A stretch of 64,000 nt of DNA. Origin: Exophiala sp. HKRS030. Its lineage: Eukaryota; Ascomycota; Eurotiomycetes; Chaetothyriales; Herpotrichiellaceae. This document shows, one piece after another, positions 11,146 through 22,823 of this stretch (position 1 is the stretch's first letter; each line of letters starts with the position of its first letter). A program made the translations under genes and the position numbers. Below the pieces are notes generated by a model that made no database searches, had not been told where the DNA came from, and saw only the letters and a program-made list of their open reading frames with translations. The stretch covers positions 992,001 through 1,056,000 of the forward strand of contig JAHWDD010000010.1 in NCBI GenBank assembly GCA_023897205.1, read 5' to 3'.

Positions 11146-12211
11146 ATGAACTTCTTTGACACTCGTTTCTTGACACTCGTCACTTCACTTCTCCTGGCGA
11201 CCTTTCATTCTTCCCTCGCAGCACTTCCACAGCTTTTCATTGCGGAAGGGACTTCTGTGCAGGAGCCACAAGAACAACTCGAACAAGCCTTTAAAGACGC
11301 TATCACCCTGGCAAGAGTGACTGCCTCCCTATTCGACGCCTGTGAGCCGGCCTATACTCGTTACTTTCGAGCAATTGATGCAGTCTTTGTCAAGAATGTC
11401 TTTCGCACCATTGCCAACATCCCCTTGGGCCCCGACATAGACGCCAACAACATCGTCAACATTCTCTCCGATGCTTCGGTTTACGAGTTGCAACCCAAGT
11501 TTGACAAGTTGGAAATAGCGTTGGGCAACAATCCGTCTGTGCCGCTGAGCAAGCAGGCCTGCGGTAAAACATTCGATGGAGGAACAGCCTTTGCGTATTC
11601 ATACATTGACCCAGCCGCTCTCGGTCCGGTTGCGCTGATTTCGCTTTGTGATGATACATTCCTGTTCCCTACTCTGGATCAGATTGAAAATCCACCCTCT
11701 GACAAGAAAGACGCGCAAGGAAACCCTCTACCGGGATTCACCTGCGATGGATTGGGGGATCATGACACCGACTGGATGACGAGCCCGGGCGGGATCATGT
11801 TGCACGAAATGATGCATTGGACTTATTTGCTCGAGGACATTCCAAATTACGACGATATCATTGATGGAAACGATGACGGCTTTCCACAAATTGCCGATTT
11901 TGGTGGGCCAGATCCTCCGGATGGATAGTGAGTTTGCCTCGAGATTCACCTTTTTGCTGAAGCTAATCCCTGCCTGCCACAGTGGTCCCTACAATACCAT
12001 GCAACTTAGACAGAAAAAAGCCGCTGAGACGATCCAAAATGCCGACAGTTACGTTTGGTATGCCCAATCCAAGTACTGGTCGTGGAAATGCCAAAAGACA
12101 ATGGGTCCGGCTGTTGATGAAACTGATGATGAGAAGCGACTCGGCAACAGGGGAGTACAGGTTCCACCAGAGTCTGGAACGGATGGGCAAAGCAAGAGGA
12201 TCAAACTATGA
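11146..12211 (+). CDS. Secreted M35-like zinc metalloprotease
   Basis: Two exons, 11146-11927 and 11983-12211, joined in phase across a 55-nt intron, give 336 residues. A signal peptide is clear (hydrophobic TLVTSLLLATFHSSLA, probable cleavage after Ala25). The zinc motif HEMMH lies at residues 220-224. The sequence after the splice, DGYGPYNT, fits the region that supplies the third (Asp) ligand and the YGP motif in deuterolysin-type peptidases. NADSYVWYA then matches the conserved helix of fungal M35-like proteins. The product is likely an extracellular endopeptidase. It is not a close deuterolysin match, and a non-peptidase role cannot be excluded. The tail after KYW is hydrophilic and lacks family features. 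Confidence 0.83.
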
Positions 12212-12651
12212 ATGCTTGTAAATCCAACCATTGTTGATGCTCGCCAAATGCAATCAATCATTAGGCCTTGAATATTCAGCCTAGGTGTGGGCAAGGTTGC
12301 GCAGGAAGCACAGCAAATGTGGTCATGGAAACCAGACACAAAATGAATTGATCTCTTCTCTCACTTCTTTGGACATTTGTGTATACCTTTGGCCAGTGAA
12401 TCAGTCGTTCATGAGAAGATTACAATTGAACACTGTGTGCTCCGTGGGGAGGGACGTTTAGAAAAAGGGGCATGTGTACAGCCTTGGGCTTCTACGAACA
12501 ATTAAAAGCAGCAAGTCAAATATCTTAAGAGCAGCGCTTGAAATTGTCCCTGCGCCAAAACAACATGGGGGAATTTCGTTTTGCCAACTTCGACCACACT
12601 TGGGTATTCTGTACTCTGTAACTACAGTAGACGATCTGCAGCGAGCGTTCG
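12212..12651. other. Intergenic spacer
   Basis: 440 bp between two genes in the same direction. It should hold the 3' end of the protease transcript and the promoter of the next gene. I see no other feature. Confidence 0.4.
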
Positions 12652-13941
12652 ATGTTTGCAAGGTGCTCAACGAGGGCACCGAGCAATTTGAACCATGCTA
12701 TCACTGCTCAGCCACCTGCCCTGAGGATCGTCACACGCTTCAAGTCCACGACACCAGAAGGAACTCAGTCTCCGGACCCGCAAAGTCGACCGCCGAAATC
12801 TCGCCTCTCGAAACGAAGCGTCTTTGTGGCAGCATGGACGGCCCTGGGTGTAGTTGCCGGGTGGCAGATTTACAATTACAACAAGTCCAGGCGTGACTCT
12901 TTCGTTGCGTACACGTTGGTTTCCAAGGAACCCGTGTCGTCGACGGCCAGCATATTCCACCTCGAACCCAAACAAGCCTATTCGAGTTTCGGACTGTACA
13001 AGGATGCGTGGCGGAAGGGCATCTGGAACGTCGACTTCAAACAGCCTCAACTTCAGATCGTCAGGGCCTACACTCCTCTCCCGCCCGTCGATGTAGCCGC
13101 GACCGGTCCAGGTTCAGAGGGGGGGAAAGAGGAGAAAAAGGACGAATTACGCTTCCTCATCCGCAAGGATCCCCACGGCGAGGTGTCGAGTTACCTACAC
13201 AAACTCCCCGTCGGGGCCGAGATTGAGATGCGTGGACCGAATCTGGAATACGAGTTGACTCCGGACGTGCGACAAATTGTCTTTTTTGCGGGAGGTACCG
13301 GTATCGCTCCGGCTCTCCAGGTTGCGCATGCACTGTTTGAGGGACACAAGGACAGTACCGCCAGTGACAGTAACAGTGACAGTGTTGGTCGGGGTTCTAC
13401 CACCAAGAGCCTACATATTCTCTGGGCGAGCAGGATGCGCGAAGACTGTGTGGGCGGAGTGAGCGACCCGCCACCGGCTTCAGAGGCCGTGATGCCACCC
13501 AAACCGACATGGTCGGGTTTCTTCTCTTCGCGGCCAAAGCCGAGGGTCACGTCGTCGCCGACCCAATCTTCGGGGACGGACAAAAGGGTTGCCATCGTCG
13601 AGGAGTTGGACACTCTCAAACGAAAGTACCCTGGTCAAGTGACCGTGGAGTATTTCGTCAACGCCGAGGATACTTGGATCGACGAGGACGCCGTCTTCAG
13701 GGCCCTTTCGCGATTCGATGACAAGGAGTTCAGCAAAGGTTCGACCGCCTCGACAGCGTCGGGCCACCGACAGAGACAGAGTGAGAGACAGATTTTGATT
13801 TCTGGGCCGCCTGGATTCATCTCGTACCTCGCTGGGCCCAAGGAGTGGAGAAACGGGAGGGAAGAGCAAGGTCCGGTGAGCAGGATCATCGCACATGCCA
13901 TTGCGAAGAACCCGCACGATGTTACTGTTTGGAAGATTTGA
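12652..13941 (+). CDS. Mitochondrial FAD/NAD oxidoreductase of the Cyc2 type
   Basis: Single exon, 429 residues. The start has a mitochondrial presequence character (MFARCSTRAPSNLNH), followed by a transmembrane segment (VFVAAWTALGVVAGWQIY, about residues 57-75). The rest is a ferredoxin-reductase fold: the FAD-binding RAYTPLPP, the GEVSSYLHKLPVGAEIEMRGP stretch, the NAD(P)-binding GGTGIAPALQ, and the final ISGPPGF. This arrangement matches yeast Cyc2, an inner-membrane flavoprotein that helps attach haem to cytochrome c; a cytochrome b5 reductase-like role is the alternative. Low-complexity insertions lie after the NAD motif (GHKDSTASDSNSDS) and before the last strand. Confidence 0.82.
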   Translation: MFARCSTRAPSNLNHAITAQPPALRIVTRFKSTTPEGTQSPDPQSRPPKSRLSKRSVFVAAWTALGVVAGWQIYNYNKSRRDSFVAYTLVSKEPVSSTASIFHLEPKQAYSSFGLYKDAWRKGIWNVDFKQPQLQIVRAYTPLPPVDVAATGPGSEGGKEEKKDELRFLIRKDPHGEVSSYLHKLPVGAEIEMRGPNLEYELTPDVRQIVFFAGGTGIAPALQVAHALFEGHKDSTASDSNSDSVGRGSTTKSLHILWASRMREDCVGGVSDPPPASEAVMPPKPTWSGFFSSRPKPRVTSSPTQSSGTDKRVAIVEELDTLKRKYPGQVTVEYFVNAEDTWIDEDAVFRALSRFDDKEFSKGSTASTASGHRQRQSERQILISGPPGFISYLAGPKEWRNGREEQGPVSRIIAHAIAKNPHDVTVWKI

Positions 13942-14661
13942 AAACGAGATCCGGTAAAATCGTTTTAGAACAGCCACAGTCTGTGTACACAGCCGAAAAA
14001 GAACGGTAAACGTCGGTGCCATGGTGCAATGACTTGGCATACATGAATATTTGAAATGTATAATGATGTACGAATACAGTAAAAATCATCTGAGACGAAA
14101 AGAAATCATCAACAGCGTATAAGAGATCATTGATGTTCTGCCATTGTATACAGCAAAAGCACGTCCGATCAATTGAAAATTACATTCAATGACATGTTGA
14201 TAACGACCTGGTCATGTTTAACAAGTCACACCATCAAGTCCAGCCATCATGTCGTGTCGTTAGGGGAAGAAATGGGTATTATTATGTACTTTGTACTTTG
14301 TACTCTGTACCCGAGTACAGAGTACGTCTTGCGTGTTTGTGATTTTCCATCGCTGCTATCTCATACTTTGTTGGTGTCGGTTCCTCGGTCGTGTCATGCC
14401 CAAACAAAAAATTCCAAACCGACAAACTTTCGCCTGCTCTCCAAAGACTCTTAAATTCCAAACAAACGAATCAGTAATATAACGCTACGCTTGAATTTGT
14501 AGAACCCCACCCCGGGCCCCAATGGAATATCCAAAAAAAAGCTTCAAGAGAGAGAGGGGGGGGGAGGGTACGGATAAGGATAGGAGAATATCGAGGATGA
14601 GGAGGACGAGAGTGAAGTATGGTCAGTATTAGTGGCAGGAAACCCCCCAGAGAGTGCGTCT
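13942..14661. other. Intergenic, convergent 3' ends with a hairpin
   Basis: 720 bp between converging genes. It contains a perfect inverted repeat (listed separately) and a purine run near 14550-14570. No gene is supported. Confidence 0.45.
14300..14325. repeat. Perfect 11-bp inverted repeat with 4-nt loop
   Basis: GTACTCTGTAC and its exact reverse complement GTACAGAGTAC are separated by CCGA. Just before it the short unit TTGTACT is repeated. It lies between two 3' ends. A hairpin in RNA or cruciform-like DNA is possible; function is unknown. Confidence 0.7.
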
Positions 14662-16743
14662 TCATCGTCTAGGCGTAGTAGGAGTTGCCACGCCGTTGGT
14701 CGGGCTCCGGCTGCTGTCGCGCTGGGTTTGATTTTGATTTTGGTGAGGTTGTGCTTGACTGTTTTGTCCGTCCATCATGCCCTGCATGAACGAAATGTAA
14801 TCGTACTTGGGAACGTCGCGGTCCACTTCCAAATCCGGGCCCCTGTGTTCCGGCATGCTGTGGAGGAGGTCCTCGATCAGTTCATCAGGGATGAGTGAGT
14901 GTCGAAGGTCCATCTCCGTCACGTAAGGCTTGCCGTCTGCCACCTCGCGGAACGACTGGAAGACTTGCTCGGCGCTGTTCTGATCCTCCGTCACGGACAC
15001 CATGAACCGGATGAACTGCTCAAACCCGACTCCCCTCGCCTCCCTTTGGCGTCGGGACACGGGAGACATTGACGGGTCGATGCCCGTGTGGCAAACCTCG
15101 AGGTACTTGTCGTGCATTTCTTCCTCGTCGTACACCAGGCCCAGACTGGCCAGGGCAGCGCTGAATTCCAGCTCGGACAACGTGTTGTTGCCTTCGCGGT
15201 CAAAGTGCCGAAAGACGGATTCGAACTCTTCAAGCTGGATCGGAGTCAGGTTGGTCATGTTTCTAGCCACCATCTGGTTCTCCAAAAACGTCAACTTTTT
15301 CTGTACGCTCGTCTTGACCAGGCTCAGCTCGTACATGAGTTCGTCGTATGTGTAGGTTGTATAGTCGTTTTCGTCAATGTTTGCCTCTTGGCACTTCTCG
15401 TCCAGGATAGCTATTCCTTCCAGGTACTGCTCGAGAGGCGCGAGGTTGGCCGACAGTCGCTTGGCGTGTTGCAATTGATCCTCGACGTCGCCTTCCAGGC
15501 CAGAGACCGCCAACGACAAGGTGTTCAGCGTGAGAGCAAAGTCATTGGCCTTGTCGGCAAAGCTCCGTCTCAGAGCATTCTTGATATCTCGTATTGTCTC
15601 ATTGATCAATTTGCTTCGTGCATGCTCGTCCGTGCCCAGTGCCGCCCATTCGTGGTCCAGCACCTCCAGCCGCAGATCAGCTGGTGGTTCGTACGGTCGT
15701 AGGCGATACGTGGATAGCTTGGTCTTGATATTCCCCAGCAAGGCTGCGACGTCTGACTTCTCCGCCACCCATTTCCTTTTCTGGTTTCGTTTGAAACTGG
15801 CCAACTCATTGGCCTGCGACTTGGCGTCTGCGTATGTGCCTTCGAATCTCGAAGTATGCCACGACTGCCGCTGCTGTCTGATATGGTGGAGCAAAGCGCG
15901 CATTCTCTTTTCGTAGGCAGTTTCCATCTCCCAGGCACCTTGCATGTTGCTGACGAATTTCTCCACCCGACGCCCGGCATTTTCTACTCGCTCCATGGCA
16001 CTAAACGCATGAAACCAGTATGCAATGTACGTCATGAGCGACCTCTCATCGGGCCTGGGTACATCTGCAACGTCTTCCACGTCGAGCAGGTCTGGAATAC
16101 CAATCTCCTTGCTAGCAATATCGAAGGCTAATTTCATGTTTCCCTTGTGATCCGATTTATCCAAAGTGTCAAAGTCGATTAGATCGGGCCTGTGAATATC
16201 CAAGAGAGCGCAGAATGCAAGGCCATCATTCCATGAGGAGGAAAAGTCTCGTACCTCGACTCCCTCGTAACAGGCAGTCTTCCGTTGGCACCACAGCAGG
16301 AGGCCTTCCTTGGCCGTCATGCCCTCCTCGTTGATGTCCGAGATGGTGAAGCGTAGAATAAGGGTCCATATCAGACCGAGTATAATCTTCCTGTTTCCAT
16401 CGACGACATCTTCTGCACCGATATTTGTCATCTGAATACCCCGGCTCTTGATGAACTCGAGCGACTTGTTGACATTCTCAAACTTCTGCACCCGCAGACG
16501 AGGGTTGGAGGCATAACGACCGAGAGATTCATTGCTGAGGACTTCGAGGAGATGAATAAGGATAATACCATCGGAGAGATCGGTGACCAGACTCTTGACG
16601 GCGACTTCGCGGGAAACGATTTTATTATTTAACCTGAAAGCATTAGGACTTTTGGTTTGGGACAGGAACAGGATCAGCGGTCAGTACCATTTTGTAAACG
16701 TCTTTTCTTGTACGTTCACCCATTGCTTCTCCAGCAGCACCAT
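14662..16743 (-). CDS. Alpha-actinin (actin cross-linking protein)
   Basis: Two exons: a short first exon 16688-16743 and the main exon 14662-16633, joined across a 54-nt intron (GTACTG donor, TTTCAG acceptor), giving 675 residues. An in-frame TGA just upstream fixes the ATG at 16743. The start QEKTFTKWLNNKI and the DLSDGIILIHLLEVLS segment are the first calponin-homology domain. The second is marked by GLLLWCQRKTACYEGVEVRDFSSSWNDG, in which the first residues are the usual actin-binding linker. Spectrin-like helices follow (about 240-490), then a calmodulin-like EF-hand region starting at FRHFDREGNNTLSELEF. Fungal alpha-actinin acts in the contractile ring and at septa. The C-terminal 25 residues are Gln/Thr/Pro-rich. 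Confidence 0.92.
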
Positions 16744-17516
16744 GGCTGCATGTCAGATGGGTGGCTCGCAGACTGGATGTAGGAGTGTTTTGTAAGACAA
16801 TAAGGCGAAAGACCCCCGGCAGGCCAATAAGTGGTGTCAGGATGCAGCGGTGTGGTGTTTCGAGACTCGTATGAGGAATGCCAGTGATAACCAAGATGTA
16901 CTGCGATTGCGACAGACTACCAGGCCAAAAAGATATGCTGGGAAGTTCACCCAAAGGTCCGAGTGTCAACAAGTAAATGATTCTAGCAGTATGGAGATAC
17001 TTTGGTAGCGGAGGATCGATGCAGGTGATGAGGGGGCGTTTAGTCCATGGTCCCTTGTGCTGTGCTTTGTGCCTTTGTTGACATGAGATTCGGCATCCGT
17101 CGGCGGAGTTACGCATCTGATCAGCCAATCACCATCCACCTCAGCCTCGCCGGTGGACATCCGAGCCTTGTGCCCTGGACCAACTTCGCCTGTGCTTCCT
17201 GGCGAGATTATCGAGTTGCTGACAGTGTCTGTCTTGCGTATTCATTCTTTCTAGGGGTTACTAGTAATAGTTCCAGTCTGGTGGCGTGAGTCAAGATTGA
17301 ACCTCAAACAAATCCACCAGTTTTAATGAACGATGCCTGTACCACCTGTAGATGGATGATGACGCCATGACTCGGGTTACTATAGAAAATTGTCACTTCA
17401 AGCCAGTGGCAATGGAGGAATATATATTTCAAGACACGTCAGTAGGGATTTGTCTAGTGACATGATAAATACAAATAAGCCACGGTCGAAAATCAAGAAC
17501 TACCAAAGACACGGCC
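16744..17516. other. Intergenic region between divergent genes
   Basis: 770 bp between alpha-actinin and the glycosyltransferase. No coding frame is convincing. It should contain both promoters. Confidence 0.4.
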
Positions 17517-18569
17517 ATGGCGCTTGCGGATAGAACCACGGATAACTTCTGCTGGGTGACACTGGTGACCAAAGCATCATATCTACCGGGGGCCATTATT
17601 CTCGCCTATACTCTCGATCAACACAAGTCGAAATACCCATTCATAATCCAATACACCTCATCACTTGGTGACGAAGCTGTGGCTGCACTGGAGGAAGAAA
17701 GTCGTAACTATGGCCGCATAAAATTACACAAAGTAGACCTTCTCTTACCACGAAAAGATCAGGAGAATACTGGAAGTGTGGCTGAACGGTTCAAGGATAC
17801 ATTCACAAAGCTGAGAGCATTTGAAGTCTACAACCAAGGCTATACTCGAGCGGTGTTCCTTGATGCAGACATGACCATATTCCGAAACCCAGACGACCTG
17901 TTTCGGTGCGAACTACCTGGTCGAGATTGGCTAGGTGCTAATCATGCTTGTGTCTGCAACTTGGATCACGACTCTTGGGCCCCTTTAGAATGGCAGAAAG
18001 GCAACTGTGCATATACACCTCTGATCAATGCTGACGATGTTGCTGCACCAATCACCCCTGACAGTCGTCCAACATATCACCTGCTCAATGGCGGCATGCT
18101 GTTGTTCAATCCAAGCCAGGAACTTTGGTCCAGGATGCTTGATCATTTCAATACATCAGAAAAACTCAAAACATACCAGTTCCCTGATCAAGACTTCCTG
18201 GCAGACTTCTATCGAGACAAGTGGCATCCTCTTTCGTGGAAATACAATGCCCTGAAAACCATGAGGTATTGGCACCCTAAGATGTGGTCGGATGAGAAAT
18301 TAGTAGTCTTGCATTACATTGTGGACAAACCCTGGGAACGACAGGTTAGCGATGAAGGAGTTGCTGGACATCTAGGCCGAGATGGAGAAACACATACCTG
18401 GTGGTGGGACATCTACTACGACTGGAGGAGACAGAGAGAAGACAACAACAAGAGTCATGTTGTTCTTACGATCATGGACAAACTGATTGACACTGAAAAG
18501 CCTTTCACAGAAGTGATCCCTCTTCCACAGGATGTTGGCAAGCCGGAGGATGTTCTTCCCTGTCCTTGA
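17517..18569 (+). CDS. Family 8 glycosyltransferase (glycogenin/galactinol-synthase-like)
   Basis: Intron-less gene for 350 residues. The N-terminus FCWVTLVTKASYLPGAIILA is the usual nucleotide-sugar fold start of GT8 proteins. The metal-binding DxD is DADMTIF. Further family marks are the acceptor-site segment LNGGMLLFNPS, the PDQDFL motif, and LHYIVDKPWE with the third metal-ligand His. The protein has no signal peptide or transmembrane segment, so it is probably cytosolic. It transfers a hexose from a UDP sugar, but the acceptor is not evident. It lacks the long glycogen-synthase-binding tail of glycogenin, so a galactinol-synthase-like or other small-acceptor role is more likely than glycogen priming. 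Confidence 0.9.
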   Translation: MALADRTTDNFCWVTLVTKASYLPGAIILAYTLDQHKSKYPFIIQYTSSLGDEAVAALEEESRNYGRIKLHKVDLLLPRKDQENTGSVAERFKDTFTKLRAFEVYNQGYTRAVFLDADMTIFRNPDDLFRCELPGRDWLGANHACVCNLDHDSWAPLEWQKGNCAYTPLINADDVAAPITPDSRPTYHLLNGGMLLFNPSQELWSRMLDHFNTSEKLKTYQFPDQDFLADFYRDKWHPLSWKYNALKTMRYWHPKMWSDEKLVVLHYIVDKPWERQVSDEGVAGHLGRDGETHTWWWDIYYDWRRQREDNNKSHVVLTIMDKLIDTEKPFTEVIPLPQDVGKPEDVLPCP

Positions 18570-19057
18570 CTGCTGGACTCTCAGCAACAGCCGACATAGC
18601 TGACATCGAACACAAGTCATGAGGACAGGAGCAATTGGATTCCAACGTCCAGATATCAAGATATCGACAATCCATAAGTTGTATCCAATTATGTGGTAGA
18701 ATCCATATCCCATTTCTCCTGTCTCCCGACTCCACGTTGAACAAGCCATGCTCATACATTGTCAAGCAGTGGGAAGATTTCCACCTCAGATCACTTGTCT
18801 TACACACAGAGTACTGAAGCACAGTTTTCACCATCACAGCCCATCCATTCACCAGCATAACATCCTTGATCGGCTAGCGTCACGGACTTACTAAATTCCG
18901 GCCTTGTTGAAGCAAACATTGTCCATGATTCCACCTGCACTCTTCCCATCTTTGAGATTTCATTTTTTTCTTGTTTACTATCCTTTAGCCTCTCTTATTG
19001 GACTGTGAAGTCTTAGCGATCCCCCGGTAAAAAGGTATAGCTTTCAAGTCCGCTCAC
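18570..19057. other. Intergenic spacer
   Basis: 490 bp between genes in the same direction. No gene or RNA feature is seen. Confidence 0.4.
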
Positions 19058-19879
19058 ATGCCCTCGATCTCCAAGATGTCTGAGCCTCGCCACGGTGTAA
19101 GTGAGCTTTCCGGTAGATCGTGACTTCTTTTGACCAACCACCAGTACAAATTCATCTTTTTCGACTGTGACAATACCATCACGTTGTCCGAGTATCTCAC
19201 CATGGACACCACAGCTGAGCTTGTCAATGAAATCCTTGAGGAATATGGAAAGTCTGAGCGATACACCAAGGAGACTCTTATCGCCAAGTATCTCGGCTAC
19301 AGCTTTCGCAAAATGTTGCCTGAAATATGCCAGGAGCATGGTATCCAAATGAGCAAAGGAGGACTTCTGTATTATGGTAATGTCGAAGAGGAGCATGTCA
19401 TTACAACTTTCAGAGCCCGCGGTCAACCATGTGCAGGCGCTCTCGAAGTCATCCAAGCCCTGTACAACCGAGGCGAGTACACGCTGGCAGTTGTGTCTTC
19501 ATCTGCACTCGGACGGATCAAGGCCCAGATCGAAACAATAGGGGCAGCCAAGTATTTCGAGGAATACTGCATCTTTTCGGCACAGAATTCGATGAGTGCT
19601 CCCAAGAGCAAACCAGACCCATCGATCTACATCCATGCAATGGAAAAGCTTGGTGCCAAACCACACGAGTGCCTTGCAATCGAGGACAGCGTTTCTGGTT
19701 GTCAAGCAGCAATCAGAGCAAACATTCCCACCATTGGTTATGTTGGTGCGTACAAGACCGAGGGCCCCAAAGAAGTAATGAAAGAAACACTCAAGAGAGC
19801 TGGCTGCTGTGTCGTCATGCGTGAATGGAACGACTGGGACGACACTTTCCGACTGATGCTGGACTTGGACTGTCCTTGA
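19058..19879 (+). CDS. HAD-superfamily hydrolase (phosphatase-like)
   Basis: Two exons, 19058-19096 and 19145-19879, joined in phase 0 across a 48-nt intron with a perfect GTAAGT donor, giving 257 residues. The splice is needed because the HAD domain has no ATG of its own. Motif I is FFDCDNTI, with the nucleophile Asp and a second Asp; motif II is VVSSS; the motif III lysine lies in PKSKPDPSIY; motif IV is IEDSVSGCQAA. The helical cap between motifs I and II places it in subfamily IA, which includes sugar phosphatases and beta-phosphoglucomutases. The likely reaction is removal of phosphate from a small metabolite; the substrate is unknown. Confidence 0.88.
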
Positions 19880-20522
19880 GGTCCTCCAGTCCCAATAGAG
19901 ACACAATGGTGTTGTCTTTCTCACAAGATGGAGATCGTGTACAGCATCACATCACACAGAAAGACAATTTACCAATGACGGATGAAGAAGTGATATCAGA
20001 GATAGATACACCAGGGTCATATTCAAATTTGTTCAGTCTGCATTCCCTCGTCGTTCTGTAACGGAACAATGGTCATTGGATTTTACTTACCAGCAATCAT
20101 ATACCTGTACTGCTCAATCAGACTGTCAGAAGGATCACAATGACGAGCGAGAGACGCTTCGCTTACTTGCAATGTCCGGTTATGTGCCCTGCTGGTTCTA
20201 TATTCGAGCGCAAGTACACAACCAACGCAATAACAAACACGTTTCAACAATATACAGGATTGCCAGACTACTTGAAAGCGCTCTTTGACAATTCACTCTG
20301 TTTCTCCTCTCTATCCTTTGTGGTAAGAGATCCTGCTACTTGCTTCACTTCGTGAGGTTTTCGTAAACACGTCTCCTTTCTCCCACGAAGATTTGATCAA
20401 AGTATCACCGCATCTGTTGATCGAATCTGCATTTCCCCTTTCCATTGTTCGCCCTCGAAAACCACCTGCCTCCTCAAGCCATCTTCTACAGACGGTTATC
20501 CATTCCATATCCAAGCTTGAAA
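19880..20522. other. Intergenic spacer
   Basis: 640 bp with no supported gene. Frames at 19825-20355 are short and not protein-like. Confidence 0.4.
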
Positions 20523-21362
20523 ATGGGTGATCCTCACGAGCCTCACGAGTCTTACGGAAGACAAAGAATATCTCTCCCTCTCGACAACGACAACGGCTGG
20601 ACCAACGTTGAGACACGCACACAAAATTTGGACAATGGTGAATTTGCAGAAAACATCCCACCTGTCAACAATGCCCAAGCTACTGTTGATGATGATCAGC
20701 CTTTTCCGGAGAATGACAACCCTTTCGAGCCTTGGGATAGCATCAACTGGGAAAACTACCTACCACCAGGCACTTTAGACCGCGTGGTAACTCATGTGGA
20801 CCCGCCTACTACTATCCAAGAACTTCTGTCTGCACAATATGGTGGTAGGGAAGTATCTCCAACCGTGGACGAAGACGAAAGCGAGACTCATACGCCTCCA
20901 GACACACCGCCAGGAACACCGCCATTCCCATGGGGTGATTGCCTGGTAGGACTTGATCCGGCTAGACTCGAAGCACCGGCAGACGAAGAGGCTGTGGCTG
21001 AAATCAATAGACTCATGCCAGGCGAGCTTGTCTATCCGATGGACTTGTTCCGAGAGATGAGAGCGTTCGAGATGAACGAGCCATACGAGTCGTCTGAAGG
21101 AGGAAGTACTGATTCTGGACATGATCAGCGACAAGAGGATACCGGGCACAACTCCGAACACGATTCCGAACAAGCTCGACCAGTCACTCCTGAACAGACT
21201 CAACGAGAACAGAGTTTTGAGCCAGAAGGATCTGAAGCAACCTTGACAAACATCGACATGGAAGCATGGTATGAAGAATTATGCCAAACTCTTGTCGACG
21301 ACGGTATGATTGACATTGCTGGCCGTTTCCATGCTCAAAATCCGATTGAGGAAGAAGATTGA
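20523..21362 (+). CDS. Acidic hypothetical protein
   Basis: 279 residues from the first ATG (20523) in a frame that is open from 20445. The protein is very acidic and Pro/Thr-rich, with stretches such as THTPPDTPPGTPPFPWGD and a Glu/Gln/Ser-rich section near residues 200-240. No domain, signal peptide or membrane segment is visible. The C-terminus (MEAWYEELCQTLVDDGMIDI) might form a short helix pair. I do not recognise the family; the long clean frame and a coding-like composition support a real gene. Confidence 0.6.
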   Translation: MGDPHEPHESYGRQRISLPLDNDNGWTNVETRTQNLDNGEFAENIPPVNNAQATVDDDQPFPENDNPFEPWDSINWENYLPPGTLDRVVTHVDPPTTIQELLSAQYGGREVSPTVDEDESETHTPPDTPPGTPPFPWGDCLVGLDPARLEAPADEEAVAEINRLMPGELVYPMDLFREMRAFEMNEPYESSEGGSTDSGHDQRQEDTGHNSEHDSEQARPVTPEQTQREQSFEPEGSEATLTNIDMEAWYEELCQTLVDDGMIDIAGRFHAQNPIEEED

Positions 21363-22823
21363 GCACGGAGCGTCTCATTCTCTGCCCTCGATCGGAATGC
21401 AACGATAACATACCACCATCGGGGGTTTCCGAGGTATGCAATCGCCTCTTCGGCAGGATGAAAAGTGTGTGTTATTTTTGATGAAGAGATTGCCTAAAGC
21501 TCATCAGGTGGATTAATTTCGCGCCATCAAAGACCGACTCCTCGATGCACTAGTGAGCAGCTTATCAAATAGAGGATTCGTAGAACTACTTGAAACCTTC
21601 AAAATAATAAGAATTCACATTTTGAAACAAGAGGGATTTCGTGTTTGCACCTTTCAAATTCCTTCCCTTCTTTATGAATCAAGTAAGCCACGTCTCTGTA
21701 TTTTAGTTCCTTGAATCGCAGTCATCACAATCTCGATTGAGCCATTGAAGTTCGCCGAGTCGCTGGCATGACTTTGCTCTGTAATGACACAGAATTATCA
21801 AACGCACTCCTCCTCTTCCTTTTCCCTTGAAGCACAACTCGGATATTCTTGGGTGTGGGTATTGCCGTCAGATAGATGATTTGTGAGGAGAATGGGTTCG
21901 CATATAGATGTGGATCATCTTCGGTCTGGGCATTTCCTAGTCAGATGTCACAACTCAATTTCAACCTACTTCCTCCATTCCCCCTGTTCCCTTGTTCCAT
22001 TCCTCGATATTGTTGGTGATGTGGGCGGAAGTCCGAGTTCATGTGTCTTTGGACACCTCAACATATAATGGCTGCACCACATAACATTGTGCGAGACTTT
22101 GAAGAGTTTGTCGAGGAGGCTCGTGCCGGTGCGACTGCTGAACCCCAGTATGTTTCAATGACACAATGCTATCATGATCTCCATCATCTTGATCACTGTT
22201 GAAGTTCGATGTACGGTGGTCCTTTGGTGTGTTGCACAATGTTTTCAGCCATGATTTCTCAGGGTCGCCGTGGGTCAACAGGTTTGCCTGAAAGCCTTGA
22301 GTGTCTGAAGGCACGCTCTGCTCCCGTTGACAAAAGTACATCACCCAACAAGTACAATGGCTGCTTCAACTCACCTTGTCGCCTTTCTTTGGCTCTTCTG
22401 TTCATGCTGGATGATCTTTGTCAGTCAGAGAGGAATGGGCGATCGCGATCGCGAATGGTATTCACGAGTGAATTGGGCCTGATACAATGAAAATTTGCAG
22501 TTCACCGGCTCACCCGTGGTGTCCTGCGGTGAAAAATACTGCCTATACCGCGTCCATAGCGCGTACACAGGACGGCGACGTGATCGCGATGGCGGTGTGT
22601 ACACAATACTCTGAGAGTGAAACTTTCCAAAATTGAGAAGTCATTTGCATCAACACCTTCATCAACAAGTTATCAACTTCCAGAGTAACAAGACTTTTCG
22701 TTCACGTTAACAACTCTCTTCATTGTCTTCAAGACTCTATTCTAGTTTCTCTGCGCAAGGCTGAATCACCCCTTGGTACTTTCCTTCAACCAATCGTCCT
22801 CATCCACGCGGGTCATTGTCAAG
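21363..22823. other. Long intergenic region
   Basis: 1.46 kb without a supported gene between two genes in the same direction. A pair of short frames near 22039-22490 overlap on opposite strands and look random. It probably includes the promoter of the zinc-finger gene. Confidence 0.4.

Noticed and set aside
17517..19879. Glycosyltransferase and HAD phosphatase as a functional pair (e.g. galactinol or trehalose-like two-step synthesis)
   Set aside because: They are neighbours in the same direction but nearly 500 bp apart, and neither shows a substrate signature; co-location alone is too weak.
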